Source: Geobacteraceae bacterium (GTDB taxonomy: Bacteria > Desulfobacterota > Desulfuromonadia > Geobacterales > Pseudopelobacteraceae). From it: a stretch of 64,000 nucleotides of DNA. Under the pieces are notes generated by a model. That model did no database searches, was not told the origin of the DNA, and saw only the letters and a program-made list of their open reading frames with translations. Location: positions 1 to 64,000 of the forward strand of contig JADKKR010000001.1 in the NCBI GenBank assembly GCA_016720395.1. Reading direction: 5' to 3'. A program made the translations under genes and the position numbers. Below are positions 19,453 through 28,766 of this stretch, one piece after another (within the stretch, counting starts at the first letter, position 1; each line of letters starts with the position of its first letter).

Positions 19453-19530
19453 TTTATCCGGGACCTTGTTTTTTTCAGAATCAATGAATACCTTGAAAGT
19501 AAGTAGAACTGAAAAGGAGGACTACACGTC

Positions 19531-21444
19531 ATGAGTAAAGTAATCGGAATCGATCTGGGAACAACCAACTCCTGTGTCTCGATCATGGAGGGTGGTGAGC
19601 CGATCGTTATCGCCAACTCCGAGGGAAGCCGCACGACACCTTCGATGGTGGCAATTTCTGACAGCGGGGAACGGCTGGTGGGACAGCAGGCCAAGCGCCA
19701 GGCGGTCACCAACCCGGAAAATACCCTGTATTCGATCAAACGCCTGATCGGGCGCAAGTTTGATACCGAGGCGGTCAAAAAAGATATCGCCATCTCCCCC
19801 TTCAAGATCGTCAAGGCCGATAACGGCGATGCCTGGGTAGAGGTGCGCGACAAGCGCTATTCCCCGCCGGAGATTTCGGCGATGATCCTGCAGAAGATGA
19901 AAAAGACCGCTGAGGATTACCTGGGAACCACCGTCACCGATGCGGTCATTACGGTACCGGCCTATTTCGACGACTCCCAGCGCCAGGCCACCAAGGATGC
20001 CGGTAAGATCGCCGGGCTGAACGTCCTGCGCATCATCAACGAGCCTACGGCCGCTGCTCTGGCCTATGGCCTCGACAAGAAGAAGGACGAGAAAATCGCC
20101 GTATTCGACCTGGGCGGCGGCACATTCGACGTCTCGATCCTCGAACTGGGTGACGGCGTCTTTGAGGTCAAATCCACCAACGGCGATACATTCCTGGGTG
20201 GAGAGGATTTCGACCAGTTGGTGATCGACTGGATTGCCGACGAATTCAAGAAAGATCAGGGCATCGATCTGCGCGGTGACAAAATGGCCCTGCAGCGTCT
20301 GAAAGAAGCGGCTGAAAAGGCCAAATGCGAGCTATCGACCTCCGTGGAGACCGACATCAACCTCCCCTTCATCACCGCCGATGCCACCGGGCCGAAACAC
20401 CTCACACTGAAGCTCTCCCGCGCCAAGCTGGAGTCGATCTGTGCCGACCTGCTGGCCAAACTGGACGGCCCCTGCCGCACCGCACTCAAAGACGCCGGTC
20501 TCTCCGCCAGCGAGATCGACGAGGTCATCCTGGTAGGCGGCATGACCCGCATGCCGGCTGTGCAGAAACGTGTCGAGGACATCTTCGGCAAGACTCCCAA
20601 CAAGGGGGTCAACCCCGACGAGGTGGTTGCCATCGGCGCCGGTATCCAGGGCGGAGTCCTCAAGGGCGACGTCAAGGACGTCCTGCTGCTGGACGTCACC
20701 CCGCTCTCACTGGGCATCGAGACCCTGGGCAGCGTCATGACCAAGCTGATCGAGAAGAACACCACCATCCCCTGCCGCAAGAGCCAGACTTTCTCCACGG
20801 CAGCCGACAACCAGCCGGCAGTTTCGATCCACGTCCTGCAGGGTGAACGCGAGATGGCCCGTGATAACAAGACCCTCGGCAACTTCGAGCTCACCGGAAT
20901 TCCGTCGGCCCCGCGCGGAGTCCCGCAGATCGAGGTGACCTTCGACATCGACGCCAATGGCATCGTACACGTCTCCGCCAAGGACCTGGGCACCGGCAAG
21001 GAACAGTCGATCAGCATCACGGCATCCTCCGGACTGTCCAAGGAAGAGATCGACAAGATGGTCCATGACGCCGAGGCCCACGCCGACGAGGACAAGAAGA
21101 AGCGCGAGGCGATCGAGGCCCGCAACCATGCTGACAGCATGGTCTACAGCACCGAGAAGTCGCTCAAGGAGTTCGGCGACAAGATCGATGCCGTGGAAAA
21201 AGGGAACATCGAAAACAAACTGGCCGAACTGAAAAAACTGATGGAAGGCGAAGACGCCGAGGCCATCAAGAAGGCTACCGAAGAGTTGGCCCAGTCGGCC
21301 CACAAGCTGGCCGAAGCCATGTATGCAAAAGCACCCGGAGCAGAAGGCGAGGCAGGTGGCGCAGAGCAGACCGGGGCAGCCAAGCCCAAGGATGACAACG
21401 TGGTCGACGCCGACTTTGAAGAAGTAAAAGACGACAAGAAGTAA
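19531..21444 (+). CDS. dnaK: Chaperone DnaK (Hsp70)
   Basis: The product is 637 aa, full length. N-terminal ATPase domain with GIDLGTTNSCVSIMEGG, the FDLGGGTFDVSIL phosphate loop and the VGGMTRMPAVQ signature; substrate-binding domain from about 390; helical lid and an acidic tail ending EEVKDDKK. AAGGAGG lies upstream of the ATG. An approximately 235-bp gap containing a dispersed inverted repeat separates it from dnaJ. Confidence 0.97.
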   Translation: MSKVIGIDLGTTNSCVSIMEGGEPIVIANSEGSRTTPSMVAISDSGERLVGQQAKRQAVTNPENTLYSIKRLIGRKFDTEAVKKDIAISPFKIVKADNGDAWVEVRDKRYSPPEISAMILQKMKKTAEDYLGTTVTDAVITVPAYFDDSQRQATKDAGKIAGLNVLRIINEPTAAALAYGLDKKKDEKIAVFDLGGGTFDVSILELGDGVFEVKSTNGDTFLGGEDFDQLVIDWIADEFKKDQGIDLRGDKMALQRLKEAAEKAKCELSTSVETDINLPFITADATGPKHLTLKLSRAKLESICADLLAKLDGPCRTALKDAGLSASEIDEVILVGGMTRMPAVQKRVEDIFGKTPNKGVNPDEVVAIGAGIQGGVLKGDVKDVLLLDVTPLSLGIETLGSVMTKLIEKNTTIPCRKSQTFSTAADNQPAVSIHVLQGEREMARDNKTLGNFELTGIPSAPRGVPQIEVTFDIDANGIVHVSAKDLGTGKEQSISITASSGLSKEEIDKMVHDAEAHADEDKKKREAIEARNHADSMVYSTEKSLKEFGDKIDAVEKGNIENKLAELKKLMEGEDAEAIKKATEELAQSAHKLAEAMYAKAPGAEGEAGGAEQTGAAKPKDDNVVDADFEEVKDDKK

Positions 21445-21456
21445 ATACGGAGAACC

Positions 21457-21587
21457 CGTCTCTCACAGAGATCACAGAGAACAAATACAATCTTTTTTTG
21501 GGTTACCCCCATAAATCTTTTTAGATCGTATCATTTGACTTTCTCTGTGCCTCTGTGAGCTTGAGCAAGCGCAGCGAGCGGGTGAGA
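21457..21587. repeat. Dispersed inverted-repeat intergenic element (copy B)
   Basis: The left arm gtctctcacagagatcacag (from 21459) is inverted relative to the right arm around 21537-21587 (ttctctgtgcctctgtgagc, ending gtgagac). An AT-rich centre of about 55 bp separates them. It occupies most of the dnaK-dnaJ gap. Confidence 0.6.
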
Positions 21588-21679
21588 CACGACTTTTGAA
21601 TTTTGAATCGATTTTATTTCAGTAGCGGGCAGCGCCTCATCACGGGGTCGCTGCTCGTTGCGTTATCAAGGAAATCATT

Positions 21680-22801
21680 GTGGCAAACGGCGATAAACGA
21701 GATTACTACGAGATCCTGGGCGTACACCGCAACGCCTCGGAGGCTGAGATAAAGAAGGCCTTCCGCAAGCTGGCGGTTCAGCACCATCCTGACAAGAACC
21801 AGGGTGACAAGGAGTCCGAGGAGCGCTTCAAGGAGGCCACCGAGGCCTACGAAATACTCTCCGATGCCCAGAAAAGGGCGCAGTACGACCAGTACGGCCA
21901 TGCCGGTGTCTCCGGAGCCGGCGGGTTTTCAGGCGGTTTCGCCGGTGGCACCCCCTTTGGTGATATCTTCGGCGACATCTTCGGTGATATCTTCGGCGGA
22001 GGCGGAGGCGGGCGGGGACGCGGCCAGGGCAGGCGCGGCGATGACCTGCTCTACAATATGGAACTCAGCTTCGAGGAGGCTGCCTTCGGGGCCGAGAAGA
22101 AGTTCGATGTACCCTATGCCAAACGCTGCGATACCTGCAAAGGTTCCGGCGCCAAGCCGGGCACCGATCCAAAAACCTGCCCGACCTGCCGCGGTGCCGG
22201 CCAGGTCCGCTTCCAGCAGGGTTTTTTCAGCGTCAGCAAAACCTGCGGCCAATGTAACGGCGAGGGCAAGGTGGTTGACTCCCCCTGCCCCGATTGCCGC
22301 GGCAAGGGAAGCACAAAAGACACCAAGACCCTGTCGGTCAAGATTCCGGCCGGCGTCGAAACAGGGACACGCCTGAAGATGACCGGCGAGGGGGGCCAGG
22401 GCAAGGGCGGCCCCAGCGGTGACCTGTATATCGCCATGAACGTAAAGGATCATCCCCTTTTCCAGCGCGAGGATAACAACGTGATCTGTGAGATCCCGAT
22501 CAGCTTCGTACAGGCTGCACTGGGCTGTGAGCTGGACGTGCCGACCCTGGACGGCAAGGTCGCCATGAAGATTCCTGAGGGCACTCAGTCCGGCAAAGTC
22601 TACCGCCTCAAGGGCAAGGGTATTCCCTCTCTGCAGGGCTACGGGCGCGGCGACCAGATGGTTGTGGTTCGGATCGAGACGCCTTCCAGTCTCAACAAGA
22701 AACAGAAGGAACTGCTGGAGGAATTCGCCAGGATCAGCGGCGAGGAGATCCACCCGATGAAAAAGGGTTTTCTGGACAAGGTCATGGATTTTATCAGCTG
22801 A
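21680..22801 (+). CDS. dnaJ: Chaperone DnaJ (Hsp40)
   Basis: The product is 373 aa with a GTG start (AAGGA upstream). J domain with HPD in QHHPDKNQ, a Gly/Phe-rich linker, four CXXCXGXG zinc modules (CDTCKGSG, CPTCRGAG, CGQCNGEG, CPDCRGKG) and a C-terminal substrate domain. It is the co-chaperone of the adjacent DnaK and the last recognisable gene of the CIRCE operon. Confidence 0.96.
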   Translation: MANGDKRDYYEILGVHRNASEAEIKKAFRKLAVQHHPDKNQGDKESEERFKEATEAYEILSDAQKRAQYDQYGHAGVSGAGGFSGGFAGGTPFGDIFGDIFGDIFGGGGGGRGRGQGRRGDDLLYNMELSFEEAAFGAEKKFDVPYAKRCDTCKGSGAKPGTDPKTCPTCRGAGQVRFQQGFFSVSKTCGQCNGEGKVVDSPCPDCRGKGSTKDTKTLSVKIPAGVETGTRLKMTGEGGQGKGGPSGDLYIAMNVKDHPLFQREDNNVICEIPISFVQAALGCELDVPTLDGKVAMKIPEGTQSGKVYRLKGKGIPSLQGYGRGDQMVVVRIETPSSLNKKQKELLEEFARISGEEIHPMKKGFLDKVMDFIS

Positions 22802-22909
22802 CAGGATTTCGGGGACGTGCGTCGTACGGCCCCTTCATTTTTCTTGATGATCCGGTTGATATGATTTATCATTTTAACGCTTGATTTCTAGCAAGCATGG
22901 AGCGAGTTG

Positions 22910-23245
22910 ATGGAAAAACAGCAGCTTATGGATAAGACCGTCGAGGTCCTGCGTCCGTTTGAGACATCCAACCTGATGACGACCATGCAGACGCTGACTC
23001 TCGCCCAGATCTTTTCCAACCCGGTCGTGCTGATCATCATCACCGCTATATTGTTTTTCGGTATCCTCAAAAAATCCATGCCCGTGCTACTGACCCTGTT
23101 TTTCCTGATAGCGATGATCATCTTCATGCGTTACGCCATGCCCCCTCCTGATCAGGAGTTGTCCCTGTCATCCATTTTTCCGTTCATTGGGGCGGGGATA
23201 GGCATAGGCGGAGTCATCATCTACTTCACCATGATAAAATCCTGA
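22910..23245 (+). CDS. Small membrane protein, function unknown
   Basis: The product is 111 aa. The ATG at 22910 is preceded by GGAG with a spacing of 7; a TTG one codon earlier is also open. Three hydrophobic helices are visible (about residues 38-52, 58-73, 90-108), with a short cytoplasmic-looking N-terminal segment rich in Met/Thr. No family recognised. It lies about 110 bp after dnaJ and 25 bp before a diheme cytochrome on the same strand, so the two may be cotranscribed. Confidence 0.65.
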   Translation: MEKQQLMDKTVEVLRPFETSNLMTTMQTLTLAQIFSNPVVLIIITAILFFGILKKSMPVLLTLFFLIAMIIFMRYAMPPPDQELSLSSIFPFIGAGIGIGGVIIYFTMIKS

Positions 23246-23270
23246 TTGACCACAGAAAGAGACCACATCC

Positions 23271-23552
23271 ATGAAATTTCAGAAACGTGACTGGTTCTTT
23301 GTAGCCATAATTGTTGTTGTCCTCGGAATCTTCATACTGATTTCAGGCAAAGAGAAGACAAAACTTGTTCCCCAGAATGCGGACCATCAGAAGTTCCATG
23401 ACATGATCAAGGCCGGCAAGACCAAGAAGGAGGTCGACCCGCTCTGCGAGGCCTGCCATGACGGCGTAAAAATAGCCTTCCCAAAAGACCATCCTGCCAA
23501 GCCGGGAGGGCAGCCCATGCGCTGCCTGTTCTGCCACAAAATCAAGCGCTGA
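23271..23552 (+). CDS. Small membrane-anchored diheme c-type cytochrome
   Basis: The product is 93 aa. An uncleaved N-terminal helix (about residues 8-25) is followed by CEACHDG and CLFCHKI, two CXXCH motifs about 33 residues apart, with several His residues (DHQKFHD, KDHPAKP) that could be distal ligands. Probably a periplasmic-facing inner-membrane electron carrier. The ATG follows a weak ribosome-binding site. The partner is unknown; the only close neighbour on this strand is the small membrane protein. Confidence 0.82.
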   Translation: MKFQKRDWFFVAIIVVVLGIFILISGKEKTKLVPQNADHQKFHDMIKAGKTKKEVDPLCEACHDGVKIAFPKDHPAKPGGQPMRCLFCHKIKR

Positions 23553-23559
23553 CAGCCGC

Positions 23560-24741
23560 TCAATACAGCTCATACTTCAACAGGCGGCACTCAATCGCAC
23601 CGTTAAAGAGCACGAATCGCCGCGAAGCCTTCAGGCCGATATACTTGGCAAGCTCCAGGTTGCCGGTCAACACGTATCCTGTCCATCCCCGGCAGCGTTT
23701 TTTCATGATATCGCCGATCTGGCAGTAAAGCTCCTTCAACTGTTCTTCATCCCCCAGGCGCTTGCCATAGGGGGGGTTGAGGATCACGACCCCCCGATCA
23801 CCCACCGGCTGAAAGGCGTCCAATGCCGCATGAAAGAAATGCAGCTGGCCCTCGAACCCCGCCTTGGCAGCATTGCGCGAAGCCAGTGCAAGTGCGCGGC
23901 TATCCTGGTCACAGCCGGTGATCAGGCCGACCGGGAGCTTGCGGACACCGCTTTCAGCCTCCTTGAGCAGGCGATCCCAGAGAAGTTCGTCATAATCCAG
24001 CCAGCGCTGAAACCCGAAAGAACGCTGCAGCCCAGGCGCAACCCTCCCGGCAACCAGGGCAGCCTCGATAGGGATAGTGCCCGAGCCGCACATGGGGTCG
24101 GCCAGGGGGATCGATCCGTCCCAACCGGTCAGGGCGACCACCGCTGCAGCCAGGGTTTCGCGCAGCGGTGCCTCGTTGCGCTCCAGGCGGTACCCGCGAC
24201 GGTCCAGGGGGTCACCGGAGCTGTCCAGGCTGACCGTGCAGATATTCTTGTGCAGGTGGACATTGATGCGAACATCAGGTGAAGCGGTGTCCACATTCGG
24301 ACGGCTGCCGCACGCCTCACGGATGCGATCGACAATCGCATCCTTGGTCTTCAATGCCACAAAACCGGAGTGGGTCAGGGCTGAATCCCTGAGGCTGCAG
24401 TCCACCGCCAGGGTCATGTCGGGAGTGATCAATGCTGTCCAGTCTATAGCATGCACACCGCCATAGAGCTCGGCTGGAGTCGCGCAGGGGAACACCGCCA
24501 CCTGCACCAGTACACGACTGGCAGTCCGCAGCCAGAGGTTGGCCTTGTACAGGCCGGCCCGGTCGGCGACAAACGAGACCCCGCCTCTACCCGCCTGCAC
24601 GCTGCTGATCCCCAGTGCCTGAAGCTCGGCAGCGGCAATCTCTTCGGCGCCGCGCGGTACCGCAGCAAAGCAGGCACCGCTATCCCTGGAAGAAGGAACT
24701 CCCGGGACGCTTCTTATCAAAATGTGCTGTTTTTCACTCAT
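23560..24741 (-). CDS. THUMP-domain class I SAM-dependent RNA methyltransferase
   Basis: The product is 393 aa. An N-terminal ferredoxin-like/THUMP region (about 20-160) is followed by a Rossmann methyltransferase domain with motif IV NPPYGKR and PMCGSGTIPIEAAL. This is the RlmL-N/YpsC/YcbY family that makes m2G in 23S rRNA (family knowledge); the exact target is not inferable. The start overlaps the end of coaE by 8 bp. It converges with the diheme cytochrome gene. Confidence 0.88.
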   Translation of the reverse strand: MSEKQHILIRSVPGVPSSRDSGACFAAVPRGAEEIAAAELQALGISSVQAGRGGVSFVADRAGLYKANLWLRTASRVLVQVAVFPCATPAELYGGVHAIDWTALITPDMTLAVDCSLRDSALTHSGFVALKTKDAIVDRIREACGSRPNVDTASPDVRINVHLHKNICTVSLDSSGDPLDRRGYRLERNEAPLRETLAAAVVALTGWDGSIPLADPMCGSGTIPIEAALVAGRVAPGLQRSFGFQRWLDYDELLWDRLLKEAESGVRKLPVGLITGCDQDSRALALASRNAAKAGFEGQLHFFHAALDAFQPVGDRGVVILNPPYGKRLGDEEQLKELYCQIGDIMKKRCRGWTGYVLTGNLELAKYIGLKASRRFVLFNGAIECRLLKYELY

Positions 24742-25375
24742 TGCCGTCCCCTATTTCCCGAGCCCATATTTCAGTCAGGCGTTTGCCGGTCTCTTCCGGT
24801 GAGCCGCTGTTGTCAATCACAACACGACCGTATGCTTCCTTCTCCGCCAGCGGCATCTGGCTGTCGATGATCCGCTGCGCCTTCTCGCGGCTGATGCCGT
24901 CCCGCAACATGAGGCGCTTCAGCTGTACATCTGGCTGCACGGTCACCACCCAGACTTCATCCACCCGGTCGGTCGCCCCCGCTTCTATGAGCAGCGGCGC
25001 CATGTAGAAGATCAACCGGTGACCTGTCCCGGCAGCTGAAACAATGCGCTCTTCGGCCAGCCGCTTGATCTCGGGATGGAGAATCCTTTCCAACCGGCTG
25101 CGTCTGTCACTGTCCGAGAACACTAACGCCCCCAGGCGCTTACGGTCGAGCGTTCCGTCGCTTGCAAGGACCTCTTTTCCAAATGCAGCAACCACCTCAG
25201 CCAGACCACGACTGCCCGGCTCAACGGCTTCCCGTGCAAGCTGGTCGGCATCGATCACCTCCGCACCCTTTGACTGAAAGAAGCGGGCAATGCTGTTTTT
25301 ACCGGTTGCGATCCCGCCTGTAAGACCAATGACACGGATACCGGCCGGCCTCACAAACTCATCACCACGTTTCAT
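24734..25375 (-). CDS. coaE: Dephospho-CoA kinase
   Basis: The product is 213 aa and performs the last step of coenzyme A synthesis. P-loop GLTGGIATGKNSIA near the N-terminus, DADQLAREAV and the LIEAGATDRVDEVWVV lid/core strand are family signatures. I chose the ATG at 25375 because GGAGG lies about 8 bases upstream; an in-frame ATG at 25402 has no such site. Confidence 0.92.
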   Translation of the reverse strand: MKRGDEFVRPAGIRVIGLTGGIATGKNSIARFFQSKGAEVIDADQLAREAVEPGSRGLAEVVAAFGKEVLASDGTLDRKRLGALVFSDSDRRSRLERILHPEIKRLAEERIVSAAGTGHRLIFYMAPLLIEAGATDRVDEVWVVTVQPDVQLKRLMLRDGISREKAQRIIDSQMPLAEKEAYGRVVIDNSGSPEETGKRLTEIWAREIGDGNE

Positions 25376-25439
25376 TGGCTTATCCTCCCGAATCGGGCAC
25401 ATCTTAGCAGAGCAGCAGGTAAATTGACAGATTTTTGCC

Positions 25440-25468
25440 TTGAGTAAACAGCCTGATTAGTGTAAGGA
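25440..25468 (+). promoter_or_regulatory. Possible promoter of tRNA-Arg
   Basis: TTGAGT (25440-25445), 17 bp, TAAGGA (25463-25468). A plausible -35/-10 pair about 40 bp before the tRNA; weak -10. Confidence 0.35.
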
Positions 25469-25508
25469 TAATCGATCGTCGCATCAGCCAGATGCGGTCG
25501 CTCTGTGC

Positions 25509-25585
25509 GGGCGGTTAGCTCAGTTGGATAGAGTACAGGCCTCCGAAGCCTGGGGTCGTGCGTTCGAGTCGCATACCGCCCGCCA
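25509..25585 (+). tRNA. tRNA-Arg (anticodon CCG)
   Basis: A 77-nt cloverleaf: acceptor GGGCGGT/ACCGCCC, D arm with GCTCAGTTGG, anticodon stem CAGGC/GCCTG with loop CTCCGAA (anticodon CCG), T-loop TTCGAGT, discriminator G and encoded CCA. It reads the CGG codon. No integrase gene or attachment-site duplication is visible beside it. Confidence 0.96.
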
Positions 25586-25640
25586 ATTTTACCATGGGGA
25601 CAACGGTTCCCTTTACCGGCATTCTGTTGCGGATATCCTC

Positions 25641-26528
25641 ATGTTTCTTCGCATCCACAATAAAACTGTCGACCTCTTTTCCTCGCGAAGCTCCGTCACC
25701 GTCATTTTCATAAGCCTGACACTGCTTGCCCTGCTCGGCGGGCTCGACTACCTGACCGGTGATTATTCGCTGATCGTCTTTTATCTGATTCCGGTTTCGC
25801 TGGCTGCCTGGTTTGTCAGCCGGTCCTGCGGGATACTGTTCTGCCTGCTTGCCCTGATGACGCGCTTTACTGTCAACGAGGCCACCACATCCTTTTCAGC
25901 CAGAAGCACTTCGCTCCATTACTGGAACGAGTGTATCGAACTGCTGTTTCTGCTGATCATGAGCCTGCTCTTCTCGGCACTGAGAAAAAACCTTGATTCA
26001 GAGAAGACTCTGGCTAACAGCGATCCGCTGACCGGAGCACTCAACCGGCGCGCTTTTTTTGACATCACCGAGTATGAGCTTAACCGGTCACATCGCTATG
26101 AGCACGCCACAACCATAGCCTACATAGACCTGGATAATTTCAAGGGGATCAATGACCGCCTGGGGCATGCCGTTGGTGATAAACTGCTGATAACCGTCAC
26201 GAAGACCATCACCTCCAACATCAGAAGTACCGACATTCTTTCCCGCTTCGGCGGCGACGAGTTTGTAATCCTGCTGCCCGAGACACCGGCAGATGCGGCG
26301 GCTGCTTTCCTGGAAAAGATCCAGAATCAGCTCAATCAGGCGATGGCCGCAAGCAACTGGCCGGTCAGCTTCAGCATCGGTGCCGTCACCTACCCCACGG
26401 CGCCGCCAGGTGTGGACGAGGTCATCAGAAAGGCGGACATGCTCATGTATGAAGTCAAGCGCAGCGGAAAAAACAGACTGCTGCATATAGAAGCTACGGA
26501 GGAGAACAATGGCAAAAGGCAGTTTTGA
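25641..26528 (+). CDS. Membrane-bound GGDEF diguanylate cyclase
   Basis: The product is 295 aa from the ATG at 25641; longer frames run into the tRNA and are rejected. The N-terminal membrane region has about four helices (residues about 18-115). The GGDEF domain (about 125-285) has an intact active site SRFGGDEFVILL. The base-contact segment reads FKGIND...GHAVGD, keeping the Asp of ordinary c-di-GMP synthases. In Hypr-type GGDEF enzymes of Geobacter this Asp is Ser and 3',3'-cGAMP is made, so this protein is predicted to make c-di-GMP. No RxxD inhibitory site is obvious. It overlaps the next gene by 20 bp. Confidence 0.85.
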   Translation: MFLRIHNKTVDLFSSRSSVTVIFISLTLLALLGGLDYLTGDYSLIVFYLIPVSLAAWFVSRSCGILFCLLALMTRFTVNEATTSFSARSTSLHYWNECIELLFLLIMSLLFSALRKNLDSEKTLANSDPLTGALNRRAFFDITEYELNRSHRYEHATTIAYIDLDNFKGINDRLGHAVGDKLLITVTKTITSNIRSTDILSRFGGDEFVILLPETPADAAAAFLEKIQNQLNQAMAASNWPVSFSIGAVTYPTAPPGVDEVIRKADMLMYEVKRSGKNRLLHIEATEENNGKRQF

Positions 26529-26955
26529 TGCGACCGATCTGATTGCCCCGCTGATGCTGCGGATTCCCCTGGGCCTGATCTTCATGGCGCATGGGTCCCA
26601 GAAGCTGCTGGGACTTTTTGGCGGCAAGGGACTGACTGCGACCTTTGCAAGCTTTGAAAAAGATCTCGGCATACCGGCAATTTTCACCCTGCTGGCGATC
26701 ATTGCCGAGTTCGGCGGAGGATTCGGCATCCTGACAGGCTTTCTGACTCGCCTCTCGGCAGCCGGCATCTCGGCCGTCATGTTGGTGGCCATCTACAAGA
26801 TTCACTGGGCCCACGGTTTTTTTCTGAATAACGCCTGTGTTCCCGGCCGCGGCCACGGCATCGAATACTGTGTCGCCCTTCTGGGTATCGCGCTGTACCT
26901 GATGATCGCCGGCGGCGGCCGCTGGTGCCTGGACCGGCTGGTGTTCAGGTCATAA
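26509..26955 (+). CDS. DoxX family membrane protein
   Basis: The product is 148 aa with four predicted transmembrane helices. The DoxX hallmarks are the first helix RIPLGLIFMAHGSQKLLGLF and the second-helix region EFGGGFGILTGFLTRLSA. DoxX-type proteins are linked to quinone/thiol redox and oxidative-stress functions in other bacteria; a specific role is not inferable. Start ATG has GGAGG about 8 bases upstream, inside the end of the GGDEF gene. Confidence 0.85.
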   Translation: MAKGSFDATDLIAPLMLRIPLGLIFMAHGSQKLLGLFGGKGLTATFASFEKDLGIPAIFTLLAIIAEFGGGFGILTGFLTRLSAAGISAVMLVAIYKIHWAHGFFLNNACVPGRGHGIEYCVALLGIALYLMIAGGGRWCLDRLVFRS

Positions 26956-26967
26956 AATTCAAACCGG

Positions 26968-27123
26968 AATAACACGGAGAAACGGAGAGCACGGAGAACG
27001 GCAAAGACAGAAGAGTCAGGAAATGATTTTCAGGGTATAACTTATAAAATATTATTTTAACCTTTATTTACCCCCGAATATGGTTCTGATTTTCTCCGTG
27101 TACTCCGTGTCTCCGTGTTATTC
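26968..27123. repeat. Dispersed inverted-repeat intergenic element (copy C)
   Basis: The left arm has three acggaga-type repeats (aacacggagaaacggagagc from 26970). The right arm (27090-27123) is its inverse (ttctccgtgtactccgtgtc, ending gtgttattc). The AT-rich centre is about 90 bp. It lies between the DoxX gene and prfC and is the best-preserved copy. Confidence 0.7.
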
Positions 27124-27182
27124 AGATTTTTCACCAAGGCGGGCGACAGCCCGCCTTTCGATTGCATAAGGGAGTCCTTGTC

Positions 27183-28766
27183 GTGGAACTATTCAACCAG
27201 CAGGAAGTCGAAAAACGCCGGACCTTTGCCATCATCAGCCACCCGGATGCCGGCAAGACCACTATTACCGAGAAACTGCTACTCTTCGGCGGTGCAATTC
27301 AGCAGGCGGGAGAGGTCCGCGCCCGCAAATCATCCCGCCATGCGACATCGGACTGGATGGAACTGGAGAAACAGCGCGGCATCTCGGTAACCTCATCGGT
27401 CATGAAATTCGGCTACGACGGCTGCGAGATCAACCTTCTGGATACCCCCGGCCACAACGACTTCTCCGAAGACACCTATCGCGTGCTGACCGCTGTCGAC
27501 TCGGTATTGATGGTGATCGATTCGGTCAAGGGCGTCGAGAGTCAGACGAAGAAACTTCTCGAGGTCTGCCGTCTGCGGCATACACCGATCATGACCTTCA
27601 TGAACAAGCTGGACCGGGAGGGGCAGGACCCCTTCGACCTGCTGGACGACATCGAGAAAAACCTCAATATGCAGACGGCTCCCATGACCTGGCCGGTGGG
27701 GATGGGGAAGCGCTTTCGCGGAACCTATCACCTCTACACCAGGGAGCTGATCTTCTTCGATGCCGAGGCCGCCAACGGTACGGGGGACATCATCACCATC
27801 ACCGGACTTGACGATCCCCGCCTGGACCAGCTGCTCGGCAGTCAGGTCGATGAACTCCGCCACGATGTGGAACTGCTTGAGGGTGCCGCCCACCCTTTTG
27901 ACAAAGAGGCCTATCTGGCCGGACGTCAGACGCCGGTCTTTTTCGGCAGTGCCATTAACACCTTCGGTGTCCAGCAGCTTCTGGATGCCTTCGTGGAACA
28001 TGCCCCGCACCCGCTCCCGCGCGAGAGCACCACACGGGCGGTTTCACCCTACGAAGAATCCTTCAGCGGTTTTACCTTCAAGATCCAGGCAAACATGGAC
28101 CCGGCACATCGTGACAGGATCGCCTTCTTCCGTATCTGCTCCGGAAAATTCACGCGCGGCATGAAGGTCCGGCATGTACGGCTGGGACGCGAGGTTCAGA
28201 TCGCCAATGCGACCATCTTCATGGCCCAGGACCGTACCAATGTTGAAGAGGCCTGGCCGGGCGACATCATCGGCATCCACAACCATGGGACCATCAAGAT
28301 CGGTGACACCTTCACCATGGGCGAAGAGCTGAAGTTCACCGGCATCCCCAGTTTTGCCCCTGAGCACTTCCGCAAGGTGCGTCTTCTCAACCCTATGAAA
28401 TCAAAAGCATTGGAAAAAGGGCTGGTTCAGCTGGCCGAGGAAGGCGCCACCCAGGTCTTTAAGCCGGTTATGGGTGCAGACTGGGTCATCGGTGCCGTGG
28501 GACTGCTGCAGTTTGAAGTGGTCATGCATCGACTGGAGCATGAATACAGCGTCAAGGTCGCCTTTGAACCGGTCAGCTATGTCACCGCCCGCTGGGTCCA
28601 GGGTGAGAAGAAACGTATTGAAGAGTTCGAGAAGAAAGAGGCCATGCACGTCTACATCGACGGTGAAGGCAAGCTGACCTACATGGCCGGCAGCCAGTGG
28701 CGCCTGGATAACACGGTCGAGCAGTGGAAGGACCTTCAGTTCAACGAGACCAGCGAGCACAGCTGA
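27183..28766 (+). CDS. prfC: Peptide chain release factor 3
   Basis: The product is 527 aa. A translational GTPase that recycles RF1/RF2. G1 SHPDAGKTT (about 19-27), G3 DTPGHNDFSEDTYR, G4 NKLDREG, followed by the beta-barrel domain and the RF3 C-terminal domain. I prefer the GTG at 27183 with AAGGGAG 9 bases upstream, giving the usual short N-terminus before the G1 motif. An ATG at 27162 would overlap that ribosome-binding site. Confidence 0.94.
   Translation: MELFNQQEVEKRRTFAIISHPDAGKTTITEKLLLFGGAIQQAGEVRARKSSRHATSDWMELEKQRGISVTSSVMKFGYDGCEINLLDTPGHNDFSEDTYRVLTAVDSVLMVIDSVKGVESQTKKLLEVCRLRHTPIMTFMNKLDREGQDPFDLLDDIEKNLNMQTAPMTWPVGMGKRFRGTYHLYTRELIFFDAEAANGTGDIITITGLDDPRLDQLLGSQVDELRHDVELLEGAAHPFDKEAYLAGRQTPVFFGSAINTFGVQQLLDAFVEHAPHPLPRESTTRAVSPYEESFSGFTFKIQANMDPAHRDRIAFFRICSGKFTRGMKVRHVRLGREVQIANATIFMAQDRTNVEEAWPGDIIGIHNHGTIKIGDTFTMGEELKFTGIPSFAPEHFRKVRLLNPMKSKALEKGLVQLAEEGATQVFKPVMGADWVIGAVGLLQFEVVMHRLEHEYSVKVAFEPVSYVTARWVQGEKKRIEEFEKKEAMHVYIDGEGKLTYMAGSQWRLDNTVEQWKDLQFNETSEHS

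Noticed and set aside
25509..25585. tRNA-Arg as integration site of a mobile element
   Set aside because: No integrase, no duplicated tRNA 3' end and ordinary core genes on both sides.
25524..25640. Longer GGDEF N-terminus starting at 25524
   Set aside because: It would be translated from inside the tRNA-Arg gene.
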